This document shows positions 31,591-43,688 of a DNA stretch of 64,000 nt, one piece after another (positions within the stretch are counted from its first letter, which is position 1; the number at the start of each line of letters is the position of its first letter). The notes under the pieces were generated by a model. It had not been told where the DNA came from. It did no database searches and was given only the letters and a program-made list of their open reading frames with translations. Position numbers and translations under genes: made by a program. The stretch is from an uncultured Caryophanales bacterium (lineage in GTDB: Bacteria > Bacillota_I > Bacilli_A > Acholeplasmatales > Anaeroplasmataceae): the NCBI GenBank assembly GCA_946405105.1, contig CAMJFY010000002.1, forward strand, positions 62,001-126,000, written 5' to 3'.

Positions 31591-32877
31591 ATGATTTTTG
31601 ATGAATTAGATTCATTACAAGTTGTACACACACAAATCAAGGTAATAGGTGTTGGTGGAGCTGGTAAAAATGCTATTAATCATATGATTGAAAATGAAGT
31701 ACGAGGAGTAGAATTTTATGCAGTCAATACCGATGCTCAAGATTTAAAAAGATCTAGAGCTGAGAATAGATTACTTATCGGCAAAACAAAAACACATGGC
31801 CAAGGTGCTGGTGCTGAACCAGATGTAGGTCGTGCCGCTGCTTTAGAGTCTGAAGATGATATTCATGAAATGATTGGCGATGCTCAAATGGTTATTATTA
31901 CCTGCGGAATGGGCGGAGGTACTGGTACAGGTGCTGCCCCAATTATCGCAAGAATAGCTCGTGAGCATGGATGTTTAACAATCGGTGTTTGTACTAAGCC
32001 ATTCCAATTTGAAGGACCTACACGTATGGCTAACGCTGTTGCAGGTCTAGAAGAGATTAGACAATATGTAGACACATTAATTGTTGTTCCTAATCAAAGA
32101 TTATTAAAGACATTACCTAAGAATACATCAGTATTAGCTGCCTTCAGAGAAGCTGATAATGTTTTAAGAAAAGCTGTTCAAAGTATTTCTGAAACAATTG
32201 TATTACCAGAATTAATCAATATCGACTTCGCCGATATTAGACACGTTATGGCAGATAAGGGTACTGCATTATTAGGTATTGGTGTTGCTAAGGGAGAAAA
32301 TAGAGCAATAGAAGCTGCTAGATTAGCAATTCACTCAGATTTATTAGAGGTTACAATTGAAAATGCTACTGACGCAGTAGTAAATATCATTGCTAGCCAG
32401 GATTTATCTTTAGGAGAGGTAGAATCTGCACTTGCCGAAATTAGAAATAATAGTGGTAAGGATTTAAATATTATCTATGGTACAGCCGTAAATAACGATT
32501 TAGGCGATGAAATCGTAATTACTGTAATTGCTACAGGATACGAATTAAAGGCTAAAAATAACGGATTTGACGACCTTGCTGAAGAAATCTTTAGAAACAT
32601 GTCTGATACTAATATAACTTATGATATAGAAAATGATGATGTTGAAGAAACACCAGAAGATGCATCAGTTGCTAGAATTAGTGAAATTTTCGAAACTGGC
32701 ATGGGCAAAAAAGAAGAAAGACGTCAGAAAAAGGAAGAAGAAAAAAGAAGAAAGCTTCAGCTTAAAGAGCAAAAAAGAAATGAGAAGCATAGTGCTCAAC
32801 AAAACGTAGAAAAGAGTACTGAATCTCCAAAGGCACAAACTAAATCACAAGTACCTGATTGGTTAGTAAGAAAGTAA
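31591..32877 (+). CDS. ftsZ: cell division protein FtsZ
   Basis: GVGGAGKNAINHM, GMGGGTGTGAAPIIA, C-terminal peptide QVPDWLVRK. Confidence 0.97.
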   Translation: MIFDELDSLQVVHTQIKVIGVGGAGKNAINHMIENEVRGVEFYAVNTDAQDLKRSRAENRLLIGKTKTHGQGAGAEPDVGRAAALESEDDIHEMIGDAQMVIITCGMGGGTGTGAAPIIARIAREHGCLTIGVCTKPFQFEGPTRMANAVAGLEEIRQYVDTLIVVPNQRLLKTLPKNTSVLAAFREADNVLRKAVQSISETIVLPELINIDFADIRHVMADKGTALLGIGVAKGENRAIEAARLAIHSDLLEVTIENATDAVVNIIASQDLSLGEVESALAEIRNNSGKDLNIIYGTAVNNDLGDEIVITVIATGYELKAKNNGFDDLAEEIFRNMSDTNITYDIENDDVEETPEDASVARISEIFETGMGKKEERRQKKEEEKRRKLQLKEQKRNEKHSAQQNVEKSTESPKAQTKSQVPDWLVRK

Positions 32878-32878
32878 A

Positions 32879-32903
32879 AAAAGCTATCGGAAGATAGCTT
32901 TTT
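32879..32903. terminator. bidirectional terminator between convergent genes
   Basis: AAAAGCTATC-ggaa-GATAGCTTTT. Confidence 0.8.
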
Positions 32904-35900
32904 AATTTGCTTTAGCAAGCTCAGCACTTAAGGACTTTTTCTCCTTAGCCTTTTGATATTTTTCTCTTGCAGTAATTTTTACTAACGCAGTATTATAGTT
33001 AACCTCAATAATATTAAGGTTTTTCTTTTCTAATCTAGCCTTAGTATTTAAATCCTTTTTAGCTTGAACTGACTTAAGATCAAGCTCTTTATTTTTCTGC
33101 TTATATGTTTCTCTTAATTCCTTTTCATTAGCCTTTATAGCAGAAGGAAGATGATTAATGATAGCTTTACGATTATTAATATAATTCTTTAATGATTCGT
33201 TATAGCTTTCCTTTAATCTAATTGTTTCATCAATAATATTTTGTTTAGTTATTTCATATTGAGTAGTATGATTTTTTAAGAATTCCTCATAATCAGCCTC
33301 AATATCATGTAGGTTATCACCTACAGCATATAATTCAACATAAAATTGATTAGTATTTTGCTTCTTAGATAATAATATCTCATTAATTTCTTTCTTATGA
33401 GTAATATCATTTCTTCTGATTGTATTATCATAATTCTTTTCTATTTCAGTCTTCTCATTAATTAAGGTCTTTAAGATATTTTGATCAGTTTGATTATCTT
33501 TATTAAATTTCTCCTTAGCCTTTTCATAAATAGAAATACTATTAGATTTATATGATTCTAAATCAGATTCATAATTCTCATTTATTTTCTTAATAGAAGC
33601 ATCATAATTCTCTTGATATTTATTACTGAAAGTAGAAGTATTATTAAATAATTGTTCTGTAAGCTCCTTAGAAATAAATCTAATATCTTTCTTATAATTG
33701 CCTCTAGCATCTAATTCATCACTAGATTCCTTTTTATTAATGAATTCTTTTATTTCTTCATGAAGCTTAATAACATTATTGCTATAAAGCTGATATGGAG
33801 CATTATCAATATCCTGTTCAGATTTTATAGTATTATATTTCTTACTATATTTCTTTTCAATTTCTTCATTTTTCTTAGCTAATTCATCAACCTTTGCCTC
33901 AAGATCATTTATAACAATGAGATTAGATTTTAATTCCTTCATATATAATCTTTCATTTGTTCTCTTTGTTTTCTTTTCATCCTTATTCTTGGCACTTTCA
34001 TATTGAGATGTAAATAGCTTTAATCTTAAATCATCATTTCTTTGTCTATATCTTTCTAATTCATAAACTAAAGCTTCCCTTTGTCTTCTAACGATATCAA
34101 GCTCACCATTTAAAACCTTCTTATGGTTTTCAAAATGCTCTTTATATTTGAAATCATTATCAAACTTAAGATGATGATCTATTTCATTAGAAACTAATTC
34201 CTTATATGTATCATTTAAATTATTTAATAATTCTTTGAATTCTTTTTGTAATGTAGAAATAAATTTCTTAACGATTCTATTCTTAGTTTCTGTTATATTA
34301 TCAAATATATAATCAATTATATCATTCCAAGATTTAACCATATTAGAATGAATAATTATATATGATTGTAATACATTTTGATATTCATCTAATTCAACAA
34401 TATATTTTTCTCTTAATAACTTAGATTTATTTAAAGAAGTAGTATAATTATATTCTTTCTTCAATAACTCTAAATCATTAGTGGCAAAATAATTAATAGA
34501 ATATTCATCAAATGATGTTTTAGAAACAATCATTTCTAATTGTTTATTTTGAATTAATATATCTTGTTGTTTCAAAGATTTATATTTATCATTTTGGATT
34601 CTGATCTTATTTTTACTATAATCTAATACATTCTTAGAGTTTTTAATATTTAATTCATATTGATTAATGTTATAGATATCTAATACCTTACATTTTTCAA
34701 TTTTTAATAAATTACTAACAGTTAGGAAGCTAACCTCTCTATTATATTTTTCAGTTAAGAATAGGTCATTTAGCTCATTTAATCTTCTAGCAATTTGTAT
34801 TTCTAATTGATATTTTTTAATAACATCACTTAATGTTTCAATTTGAATTTGGAATTTAGCATCTATTTCATCTATTTCCTTTTCTATTTCTAGGTTTCTA
34901 ATAGAAGATTCTAATAATGCCTTATTTGCGTGCTTATTATAAACATTATTGGCAACAGAAGAATGATAATTATAAACATCTTCATAACCATTATTCTTTT
35001 CCTGATAATATTTATTATCTCTTGTCTGTTTTTCAGTAAGTCTAGAGAAGAAGCTATTTCTAGATATATCTAATAGCTTTTTCTGATACATTTCCTTTTT
35101 AGTATTAGATAAATATTCCTTTTCAGCAGATTTAATAATCTTTTCAGTCCTCTTATCCTCATCTACCATTCTATCGTAGAATATCTTATTAATACGTTTA
35201 ATTTCTTGTTTAACCTTATTACTATTAGCTTCACTTTCTAAGAATTGCTTTATAAGCTTTTCTTGTTCAACATGAAGATCATAAATATTATAATATTTAT
35301 TTTGATTAAGCTCCTGACAATAATTTTCAAATTTTTCACGAATATCTCTTATCTTATTATCAAGCTCATTGATGTTTTTAACGAAATCCTTATTAGCTTT
35401 AAAGTTTTGAGCCTTATAATCGTTATTGCTTTTTTCTTTTTCAACATTATCTTTATTTTGAGCTTCAGTATATGTATTTCTATAAACAGATATCTTATCA
35501 TTTTTCTCATTACTCAATTCCTTTATCTGGTTATTAAGAAGTACATATTCCTGTCTCTTTTTATTATTTAATTCAATTTTTGCTTCATTATATTCTTTTT
35601 GTTTATTTTCAATTAATTCATTTTTCTCATCAATAACTAAATTATATGATTCAACTAATGCGTTAAAATTATCATGATTTGTACGCATGTTTTTATCATA
35701 TTCAGCTTTTACTTTTTCTAATTGAAGCTCAAGCTGAGAATTAAATGTATCAATATTAGAATTATATGATGATTTAGCAACGCCAATTTGGTACGCAAAT
35801 CTATTGATATTATCTTTATATTCTATTTCAAACATATCGATATTTTGATTAGAAGAATCAACATAGAAGCTAATATCATTTAATGTTTCAAATTCACTTT

Positions 35901-36249
35901 TTTCATATTGCTTTTTCAATGCATTTAATTCAGATTTAGATGTTTTTATTTTTTCATCTAATTCCTTTTTAATAGTAGATTGTTTACCTTTTAGATCATT
36001 ATTTCTTTGTTTTTCTAGCTTATAATAATCTGATAGAATTTTATTAAAGCTTTCATCAAGCTTGTTTTTTCTTTTTTCGTAAGTGTTAACTTCATTTATA
36101 GATTCATCATAATTTTCATTAAAAATCTTAGTAATTTCTTCAATAATATCAAGAGTAAAAGGAGCTTTATCATCTAAAAGCTTATATTCCTTGATGAATT
36201 CTTCAACTTTAGTATTAAATTTTATTAAGCATTCATCGAAACTTTTCAT
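32902..36249 (-). CDS. giant cytoplasmic coiled-coil protein of unknown function
   Basis: 1115 aa, Lys/Glu/Asn-rich helical throughout, no signal/TM, no Walker A; RBS ggggtg before ATG 36249 (track start is GTG 36258). Confidence 0.8.
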   Translation of the reverse strand: MKSFDECLIKFNTKVEEFIKEYKLLDDKAPFTLDIIEEITKIFNENYDESINEVNTYEKRKNKLDESFNKILSDYYKLEKQRNNDLKGKQSTIKKELDEKIKTSKSELNALKKQYEKSEFETLNDISFYVDSSNQNIDMFEIEYKDNINRFAYQIGVAKSSYNSNIDTFNSQLELQLEKVKAEYDKNMRTNHDNFNALVESYNLVIDEKNELIENKQKEYNEAKIELNNKKRQEYVLLNNQIKELSNEKNDKISVYRNTYTEAQNKDNVEKEKSNNDYKAQNFKANKDFVKNINELDNKIRDIREKFENYCQELNQNKYYNIYDLHVEQEKLIKQFLESEANSNKVKQEIKRINKIFYDRMVDEDKRTEKIIKSAEKEYLSNTKKEMYQKKLLDISRNSFFSRLTEKQTRDNKYYQEKNNGYEDVYNYHSSVANNVYNKHANKALLESSIRNLEIEKEIDEIDAKFQIQIETLSDVIKKYQLEIQIARRLNELNDLFLTEKYNREVSFLTVSNLLKIEKCKVLDIYNINQYELNIKNSKNVLDYSKNKIRIQNDKYKSLKQQDILIQNKQLEMIVSKTSFDEYSINYFATNDLELLKKEYNYTTSLNKSKLLREKYIVELDEYQNVLQSYIIIHSNMVKSWNDIIDYIFDNITETKNRIVKKFISTLQKEFKELLNNLNDTYKELVSNEIDHHLKFDNDFKYKEHFENHKKVLNGELDIVRRQREALVYELERYRQRNDDLRLKLFTSQYESAKNKDEKKTKRTNERLYMKELKSNLIVINDLEAKVDELAKKNEEIEKKYSKKYNTIKSEQDIDNAPYQLYSNNVIKLHEEIKEFINKKESSDELDARGNYKKDIRFISKELTEQLFNNTSTFSNKYQENYDASIKKINENYESDLESYKSNSISIYEKAKEKFNKDNQTDQNILKTLINEKTEIEKNYDNTIRRNDITHKKEINEILLSKKQNTNQFYVELYAVGDNLHDIEADYEEFLKNHTTQYEITKQNIIDETIRLKESYNESLKNYINNRKAIINHLPSAIKANEKELRETYKQKNKELDLKSVQAKKDLNTKARLEKKNLNIIEVNYNTALVKITAREKYQKAKEKKSLSAELAKAN

Positions 36250-36476
36250 GATTTTCACCCCATAAAATTTAATTATATTATATAATTAAAACGCCTTTTA
36301 GTAAAGATTTTGGCAAAAACTATAAAAATTATTTTTTTCTAAAAAAATTTATTTTAAATTAAATAATATTTCTTTTTATAAAAATAAATATATATTTTTA
36401 TAAAAAGTCATCTAAAAAGTGGAATGTAATATTATATTTAATAATATTAAAGTCATTTTATATGCTTTAATTTTAG

Positions 36477-36502
36477 CCTCCTTTATGATATGATTAAGGA
36501 GG
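36477..36502 (+). promoter_or_regulatory. hairpin covering the ruvA Shine-Dalgarno
   Basis: CCTCCTT-tatgatatgatt-AAGGAGG, 8 nt before ATG. Confidence 0.5.
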
Positions 36503-36510
36503 TGATTAAA

Positions 36511-37077
36511 ATGTATGGTTATATAAAAGGAAAGCTAACAAAAATAACTCCAAAATATATAATTTGTGAGAATAATGGAATAGGATATTTAATTACAGTT
36601 GCTAATCCATATAATTACAAATTAAATGAGGATTATACAATATATACATATCAAGCAGTAAGAGAAGATTCTATAGATTTATATGGATTTTTACATGAAG
36701 ATGAAAAAGAACTTTTTTTAAAGCTTATTAGTGTTTCTGGAATCGGACCTAAGAGTGCTCTATCTATTTTAGCATCAGGAAGCGTTAAAGAAATAGTTAA
36801 CGCTATTGAATCTAGAAATGATAAATATTTAAGAAAATTCCCTGGCATTGGCCAAAAGGCAAGTCAACAAATTATATTAGATTTAGTTGGAAAGCTATCA
36901 TTTACAGATGAAGAGGATGGTATTATTAAATCATCATCTAATTTATCAGATGTAGAGGATGCCCTAATCGCACTTGGTTATGGAAAGAAAGAAATTACTA
37001 AGATAATTGCAAAGCTAGATCCAAGCCAGGATGTTGCAGTATTAGTTAAGGAAGCTTTAAGACAGCTAGTTAAGTAG
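36511..37077 (+). CDS. ruvA: Holliday junction branch migration protein RuvA
   Basis: [42 protein letters not shown]. Confidence 0.95.
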   Translation: MYGYIKGKLTKITPKYIICENNGIGYLITVANPYNYKLNEDYTIYTYQAVREDSIDLYGFLHEDEKELFLKLISVSGIGPKSALSILASGSVKEIVNAIESRNDKYLRKFPGIGQKASQQIILDLVGKLSFTDEEDGIIKSSSNLSDVEDALIALGYGKKEITKIIAKLDPSQDVAVLVKEALRQLVK

Positions 37078-37085
37078 GAGAAATT

Positions 37086-38105
37086 ATGAGTGATTTAGAA
37101 AATAGAGTTGTTGATCCAAATGAGCAATTAGATGATGAATCAGAAGAATTATCACTAAGACCTCAAAAACTAACTGAATATATAGGTCAAAAGGAAGCTA
37201 AAGAAATGCTTGAGGTCTATATTAAGGCTGCCTTAAAAAGAAATGAAGCACTTGATCATACATTATTATATGGACCTCCAGGACTAGGTAAAACTACATT
37301 AGCTCAAATTATCGCAAATGAGCTTGGAGTTAACATGAAGGTTGTTTCGGGTCCGGCGATTGAAAGAAGTGGAGATTTAGCTGCCGTATTATCAACATTA
37401 GAGGAGGGTGATGTATTATTCATTGATGAAATACATAGACTTCCTAGATATGTTGAAGAGGTGTTATATAGTGCAATGGAGGATTATCAGCTAGATATTA
37501 TGGTTGGTAAGGATTCACAAGCAAGAAGCATAAGAGTTGACCTACCTCCTTTTACTCTTGTTGGAGCAACAACAAGATTTGGTGATTTATCTGCCCCACT
37601 AAGAGATAGATTTGGTGTTGTATTAAGATTAGATTATTATACAGTTGATGAATTAAACGCTATTGTTTCAAGAACTGCGAGAGTTCATGAGACAAAGATT
37701 GATTTAAATGCCTCAATTGAGCTAGCGATGCGTTCTCGTGGAACTCCAAGAATTGCGAATAGATTATTTAGAAGAGTTAGAGATTTCGCAGATGTAAAGA
37801 ATAATGGTGAAATTACAATTGATATTTGTAAGGAAGCATTATCTAAGTTAGGAATTGATAATGATGGCTTAGATTATACTGATTATAGATATTTAAGAGC
37901 TATTGTTGAAACATTTAATGGTGGACCTGTAGGTGTTGAATCACTTGCGGCAACTATATCAGAGGAGGTTTCTACAATAGAAGATGTATATGAGCCTTAT
38001 TTATTACAGGAGGGCTATATTAAGCGTTCTAATCGTGGACGTATGGCAACCGAAAAAGCTTATAACAAGCTTGGAGTAAAATTTTATAAGGGCATTTTTG
38101 CATAG
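37086..38105 (+). CDS. ruvB: Holliday junction helicase RuvB
   Basis: [45 protein letters not shown]. Confidence 0.97.
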   Translation: MSDLENRVVDPNEQLDDESEELSLRPQKLTEYIGQKEAKEMLEVYIKAALKRNEALDHTLLYGPPGLGKTTLAQIIANELGVNMKVVSGPAIERSGDLAAVLSTLEEGDVLFIDEIHRLPRYVEEVLYSAMEDYQLDIMVGKDSQARSIRVDLPPFTLVGATTRFGDLSAPLRDRFGVVLRLDYYTVDELNAIVSRTARVHETKIDLNASIELAMRSRGTPRIANRLFRRVRDFADVKNNGEITIDICKEALSKLGIDNDGLDYTDYRYLRAIVETFNGGPVGVESLAATISEEVSTIEDVYEPYLLQEGYIKRSNRGRMATEKAYNKLGVKFYKGIFA

Positions 38106-38113
38106 AGGTTATT

Positions 38114-39142
38114 ATGCTAAAGACAACAGATTATGACTATTTTTTACCAGAGGAATTGATAGCTCAAACTCCATTAAATGATAGAAGTTCATCAAGATTA
38201 ATGGTATTAAATAGAGAAAAGAAGACAATTGAACATAAACATTTTTATGATATTGTAGATAGATTAAGCGAAAATGATGTATTAGTTATAAATGATACAA
38301 AGGTTATTCCTGCAAGATTAATTGGTCATAAGGAGGAAACTGGAGCTGTAATAGAGGTATTGTTATTAAAGGATTTAGGAAACAATATTTGGCAAACTCT
38401 AGCTAAGCCTCAAAAAAGAGTTAAGATTGGAACAATTATTTCTTTTGGTGAAGGATTATTAAAGGCTAAATGTATTGAGCTTTTAGATATGGGTATTTGT
38501 AAATTTGAATTAATATATGATGGTATTTTAGTAGAAATATTAGATAAGCTTGGTGAAATGCCACTACCACCATATATTCATGAAAAATTACAAGATAAAA
38601 ATAGATATCAAACAGTATATGCTAAAAACCCAGGATCAGCAGCCGCACCTACTGCAGGATTACATTTTACACCTGAAATATTAGAAAAGATTAAGAATAA
38701 AGGTATTCAAATTATTCCTGTTACATTACATGTAGGTCTTGGAACATTTAGACCTGTAACAGAAGAGGATGCCTCAAAGCATGAAATGCATAGTGAATAT
38801 TATGAAATATCAGAAGAATCTGCAAGATTATTAAATGAAGCTAAGGCTAATGGAAAAAGAATTATTTCTGTAGGTACAACATCTACAAGAACATTAGAAT
38901 CAGCAATTCATGATGATGGATTATTTTATCCTGAATGTAAGAACACAAATATCTTTATTTATCCAGGATATAAATTTAAGGCTATTGATGCCCTAATTAC
39001 TAATTTCCATTTACCAAAATCAACATTAATTATGCTAGTTAGTGCATTAGCTGGTAGAGAATTTATTTTAATGGCCTATGAGGAAGCTGTAAAGGAAAGA
39101 TATAGATTTTTCTCATTTGGAGATGCAATGTTTATAGAATAG
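38114..39142 (+). CDS. queA: S-adenosylmethionine:tRNA ribosyltransferase-isomerase
   Basis: [43 protein letters not shown]. Confidence 0.96.
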   Translation: MLKTTDYDYFLPEELIAQTPLNDRSSSRLMVLNREKKTIEHKHFYDIVDRLSENDVLVINDTKVIPARLIGHKEETGAVIEVLLLKDLGNNIWQTLAKPQKRVKIGTIISFGEGLLKAKCIELLDMGICKFELIYDGILVEILDKLGEMPLPPYIHEKLQDKNRYQTVYAKNPGSAAAPTAGLHFTPEILEKIKNKGIQIIPVTLHVGLGTFRPVTEEDASKHEMHSEYYEISEESARLLNEAKANGKRIISVGTTSTRTLESAIHDDGLFYPECKNTNIFIYPGYKFKAIDALITNFHLPKSTLIMLVSALAGREFILMAYEEAVKERYRFFSFGDAMFIE

Positions 39143-39155
39143 AGAGGACAATAAT

Positions 39156-40789
<1,634 letters not shown>

Positions 40790-40792
40790 TAT

Positions 40793-40828
40793 ATACCCAT
40801 TAGGCTTACATGCTTAATGGGTATTTTC
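40793..40828 (+). terminator. Rho-independent terminator
   Basis: ATACCCATTA...TAATGGGTAT-TTTC. Confidence 0.75.
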
Positions 40829-40919
40829 TTTAAAATTATAAAAATATCATTATTTAAAGGTAATTTTAGAAATTAATTATAAAAATTAGTATTTTGTTTT
40901 ATTTGTTTCTTTACTTTTA

Positions 40920-40948
40920 TTGATAAAAAATAAAATTTTTTATATAAT
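40920..40948 (+). promoter_or_regulatory. promoter of the EIIB-like/HPr operon
   Basis: TTGATA-N17-TATAAT. Confidence 0.55.
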
Positions 40949-40971
40949 ATATTTAGTTAGGAGTGATTGAT

Positions 40972-41343
40972 TTGACCAACCTTACTTTTTTAAATTTCTT
41001 CACTGACAATCCATGGATATTTATAATAATTGGTGCAGTACTAATTGTCATTGTGGTTTTATTCCTTTTAATATTCCTAAAGAAGAAGGATAAAAAGGGT
41101 CCAAAGATTGATGATGAATTTATTTCAAATTTATTATCATTATTAGGTGAAGTAGAAAACATAACAGATGTAAATGTTGATAATGGAAGATTAAAGATTT
41201 CCGTTAATGATTTGGATAAAGTTAATTTAGAGGGTATCAAGGCTGTAGCAACTTCAGGAGTCTTTGTTACAGGTAATATAATAAAAACATTGTTTAGATT
41301 AGATTCCGAAACAATTAAAAAAGCATTAGATGCTAGATTATAG
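40972..41343 (+). CDS. membrane-anchored PTS EIIB-like domain protein lacking the phosphorylatable Cys
   Basis: TM helix then ISNLLSLLGEVENITDVNVDNGRLKISVNDLDKVNLEGIKAVATSGVFVTGNIIKTLF; EIIB-like pattern without Cys. TTG 40972 preferred on AGGAG spacing. Confidence 0.65.
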   Translation: MTNLTFLNFFTDNPWIFIIIGAVLIVIVVLFLLIFLKKKDKKGPKIDDEFISNLLSLLGEVENITDVNVDNGRLKISVNDLDKVNLEGIKAVATSGVFVTGNIIKTLFRLDSETIKKALDARL

Positions 41344-41355
41344 GGGTTGAATAGT

Positions 41356-41628
41356 ATGGTAAGAAAGAGCTTTAGAATAACTAATGAACAAGGAATTCAT
41401 GCAAGACCTGCAACAACACTAGTAAAGGTTGCGATGGACTTCAAATCTGATATAAGCCTTACTGCTTTAAAGAAGACAGTAGATTTTAAATCGATAATGG
41501 GTGTTATGTCACTTGGAATTTATAGTGGAACAGTAATTGAAATTAAATGCGATGGTGAGGATGAGGTTGATGCTCTAAACGCAATTTCAAAAGAAATATC
41601 TACATTACAGCTTGGAAGAGAAATCTAA
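41356..41628 (+). CDS. ptsH: HPr-family phosphocarrier protein
   Basis: NEQGIHARPAT active-site His, VDFKSIMGVMSLG Ser site. Confidence 0.9.
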   Translation: MVRKSFRITNEQGIHARPATTLVKVAMDFKSDISLTALKKTVDFKSIMGVMSLGIYSGTVIEIKCDGEDEVDALNAISKEISTLQLGREI

Positions 41629-41637
41629 TTAAAATTG

Positions 41638-41680
41638 AAACAAAATAAATTACGGCAATTTATTTTGTTTTATTTTTTTA
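41638..41680 (+). terminator. Rho-independent terminator
   Basis: AAACAAAATAAATT-acggc-AATTTATTTTGTTT-T-rich. Confidence 0.75.
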
Positions 41681-41690
41681 TGAGGTCATT

Positions 41691-43034
41691 ATGAATTTTC
41701 AAAATAAATTAGAAAAATATAAGGATAAGGCATTAAATATGCTAGAAGCCTTAATTTCATATCCTTCAGTATTAGATAAATATAATCCTGAAAGCATTGC
41801 TCCATTTGGTAATAATTTAAATGAATGCTTAAGCTTTGTATTGGATTATGCCATAAAGGATGGCTTTAATACCTTTAATGCTGCTAATTATGCTGGACAT
41901 ATAGAATATGGTAGTGGAAATGAAATATTAGGTATTTTAGCTCATTTAGATGTAGTGCCTGTAAATGAATCAGAATGGGATTCAAATCCTTTTAAATTAG
42001 ATATAAGAAATAATAAAATGTATGCGAGAGGAATAATGGATGATAAAGGTCCATTTGTTGCCTCATATATTGCATTAAAAATGCTAAAGGATGAAGGATA
42101 TATTTCTAATAAAAGAATTAGATTAATATTTGGATTAGATGAGGAATCAGGATCTAGATGTATTAAAAAATATTTTACATTACAGCCTGAGCCTAATCTT
42201 GCATTTTCACCAGATGCTGAATTTCCATTAATTCATGGTGAAAAGGGAATTATTAGCTATGATATATTAGTTGATGATAATATCATTATAGAATTTGATG
42301 CCGGAGATAGATATAATATCGTTCCATCAGAAGCTAAAATGAAAATTAATTTAAATTTAGATAAAGAATTTAATAATTATCTAAATGATAATAATTATAA
42401 TGGTAAAATAGAGGACGGCTATTATATAGCGTATGGTAAGGCAACACATGCAATGTGCCCTGAAAATGGTATTAACGCAGCCTATATTTTATTTGATTTC
42501 TTAAATAAATATACAGATTCAAAATTAGCTAGATTTGTATCTAATTATTATTTATTTGATGTTAATGGTAAAAAAGCTAATTATTATGATACTGATTTAG
42601 AGTTAGGTAATCTAACATCTAATTTTGCAGTAGTTAAGATTAATAATTATAAAGGAAAAATAGGTATTAATTGTCGTGTTCCTAAAGATAATGATTTTGA
42701 TTTAATCAAATCAAGTGTAGAAGCTATATCAAAGGAATATGGTTATAAATATGAATTATTATCTAAATCTAATTCACACTATATACCAAAAAATTCAGAT
42801 TTAGTAACAAAACTAATGGAAGCCTACAAGGAAGCAACAGGTGATATGTTAGGCGAGCCATTTACAATCGGTGGTGGAACATATGCTAGAGAATGCAAAT
42901 ATGCAGTAGCGTTTGGACCATTATTTCCAGAAAGAGAGGATGTTTGTCATATTGCAAATGAATATATGTATTTAGATGACTTTTATAAGCTAATCGAAAT
43001 ATATTATTATGCAATATTAAAACTAACAAAATAA
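41691..43034 (+). CDS. M20-family dipeptidase (PepV/Sapep-like)
   Basis: ILAHLDVVPVNESEWDSNPFKLDIRNNKMYARGIMDDKGP, GLDEESGSRC. Confidence 0.88.
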   Translation: MNFQNKLEKYKDKALNMLEALISYPSVLDKYNPESIAPFGNNLNECLSFVLDYAIKDGFNTFNAANYAGHIEYGSGNEILGILAHLDVVPVNESEWDSNPFKLDIRNNKMYARGIMDDKGPFVASYIALKMLKDEGYISNKRIRLIFGLDEESGSRCIKKYFTLQPEPNLAFSPDAEFPLIHGEKGIISYDILVDDNIIIEFDAGDRYNIVPSEAKMKINLNLDKEFNNYLNDNNYNGKIEDGYYIAYGKATHAMCPENGINAAYILFDFLNKYTDSKLARFVSNYYLFDVNGKKANYYDTDLELGNLTSNFAVVKINNYKGKIGINCRVPKDNDFDLIKSSVEAISKEYGYKYELLSKSNSHYIPKNSDLVTKLMEAYKEATGDMLGEPFTIGGGTYARECKYAVAFGPLFPEREDVCHIANEYMYLDDFYKLIEIYYYAILKLTK

Positions 43035-43687
43035 TGAGATTAAGAAAAGTTAAAAACGCAAAGGAAAGATTAGAACAAAATAATAATTCATTTTACATTT
43101 CTAACCCTGAAGAATATAAAGGTAAATGGAATGAATTATTTAATAACGATAATCCAATCCATATTGAAATAGGCTGTGGTAAGGGTCAATTTATATCTAC
43201 CCTTGCAGCTTTAAATCCAGATATCAATTATATTGCTATAGAAAAATTTGATTCAGTATTATTAAGATGTCTAGAAAAGGTATTAGATTCAAATTTATCT
43301 AATTTAAAGCTATGTGTATTAGATGCTCAAATGATATCTAATTATTTCTCACAAGAAGAGGTAAAAAGAATTTATTTGAATTTTAGTGATCCATGGCCAA
43401 AGAAGCATCATGCAAAAAGAAGATTAACATCTCCATTATTCTTAGATGAATATAAAAAGATATTACCTAAAAAGGATGGAGAAATATTCTTTAAAACTGA
43501 TAATAGAGGATTATTTGAATATTCATTAGAATCAATTTCAAATAATGGATATTCTATATCTAATATTTCTTTAGATTTACATAAGGATATAGAAAAATAT
43601 CCAGATAATATTACAACAGAATTTGAAGATAAATGGTCTAAGCTAGGACCAATTTATCGTTTAGAAGCAAGAATTAAAGGAGAATAA
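43034..43687 (+). CDS. trmB: tRNA (guanine-N7-)-methyltransferase
   Basis: IEIGCGKGQFI, NFSDPWPKKHHAKRRLTSPLFL. Confidence 0.94.
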   Translation: MRLRKVKNAKERLEQNNNSFYISNPEEYKGKWNELFNNDNPIHIEIGCGKGQFISTLAALNPDINYIAIEKFDSVLLRCLEKVLDSNLSNLKLCVLDAQMISNYFSQEEVKRIYLNFSDPWPKKHHAKRRLTSPLFLDEYKKILPKKDGEIFFKTDNRGLFEYSLESISNNGYSISNISLDLHKDIEKYPDNITTEFEDKWSKLGPIYRLEARIKGE

Positions 43688-43688
43688 T

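Noticed and set aside
35245-35571. Plus-strand ORF 108 aa
   Set aside because: Antisense of the coiled-coil gene; low-complexity Ile/Leu/Phe translation of complementary Lys/Asn codons
32902-36249. SMC/Rad50-type ATPase
   Set aside because: No Walker A/B or hinge in the translated protein; only coiled coil
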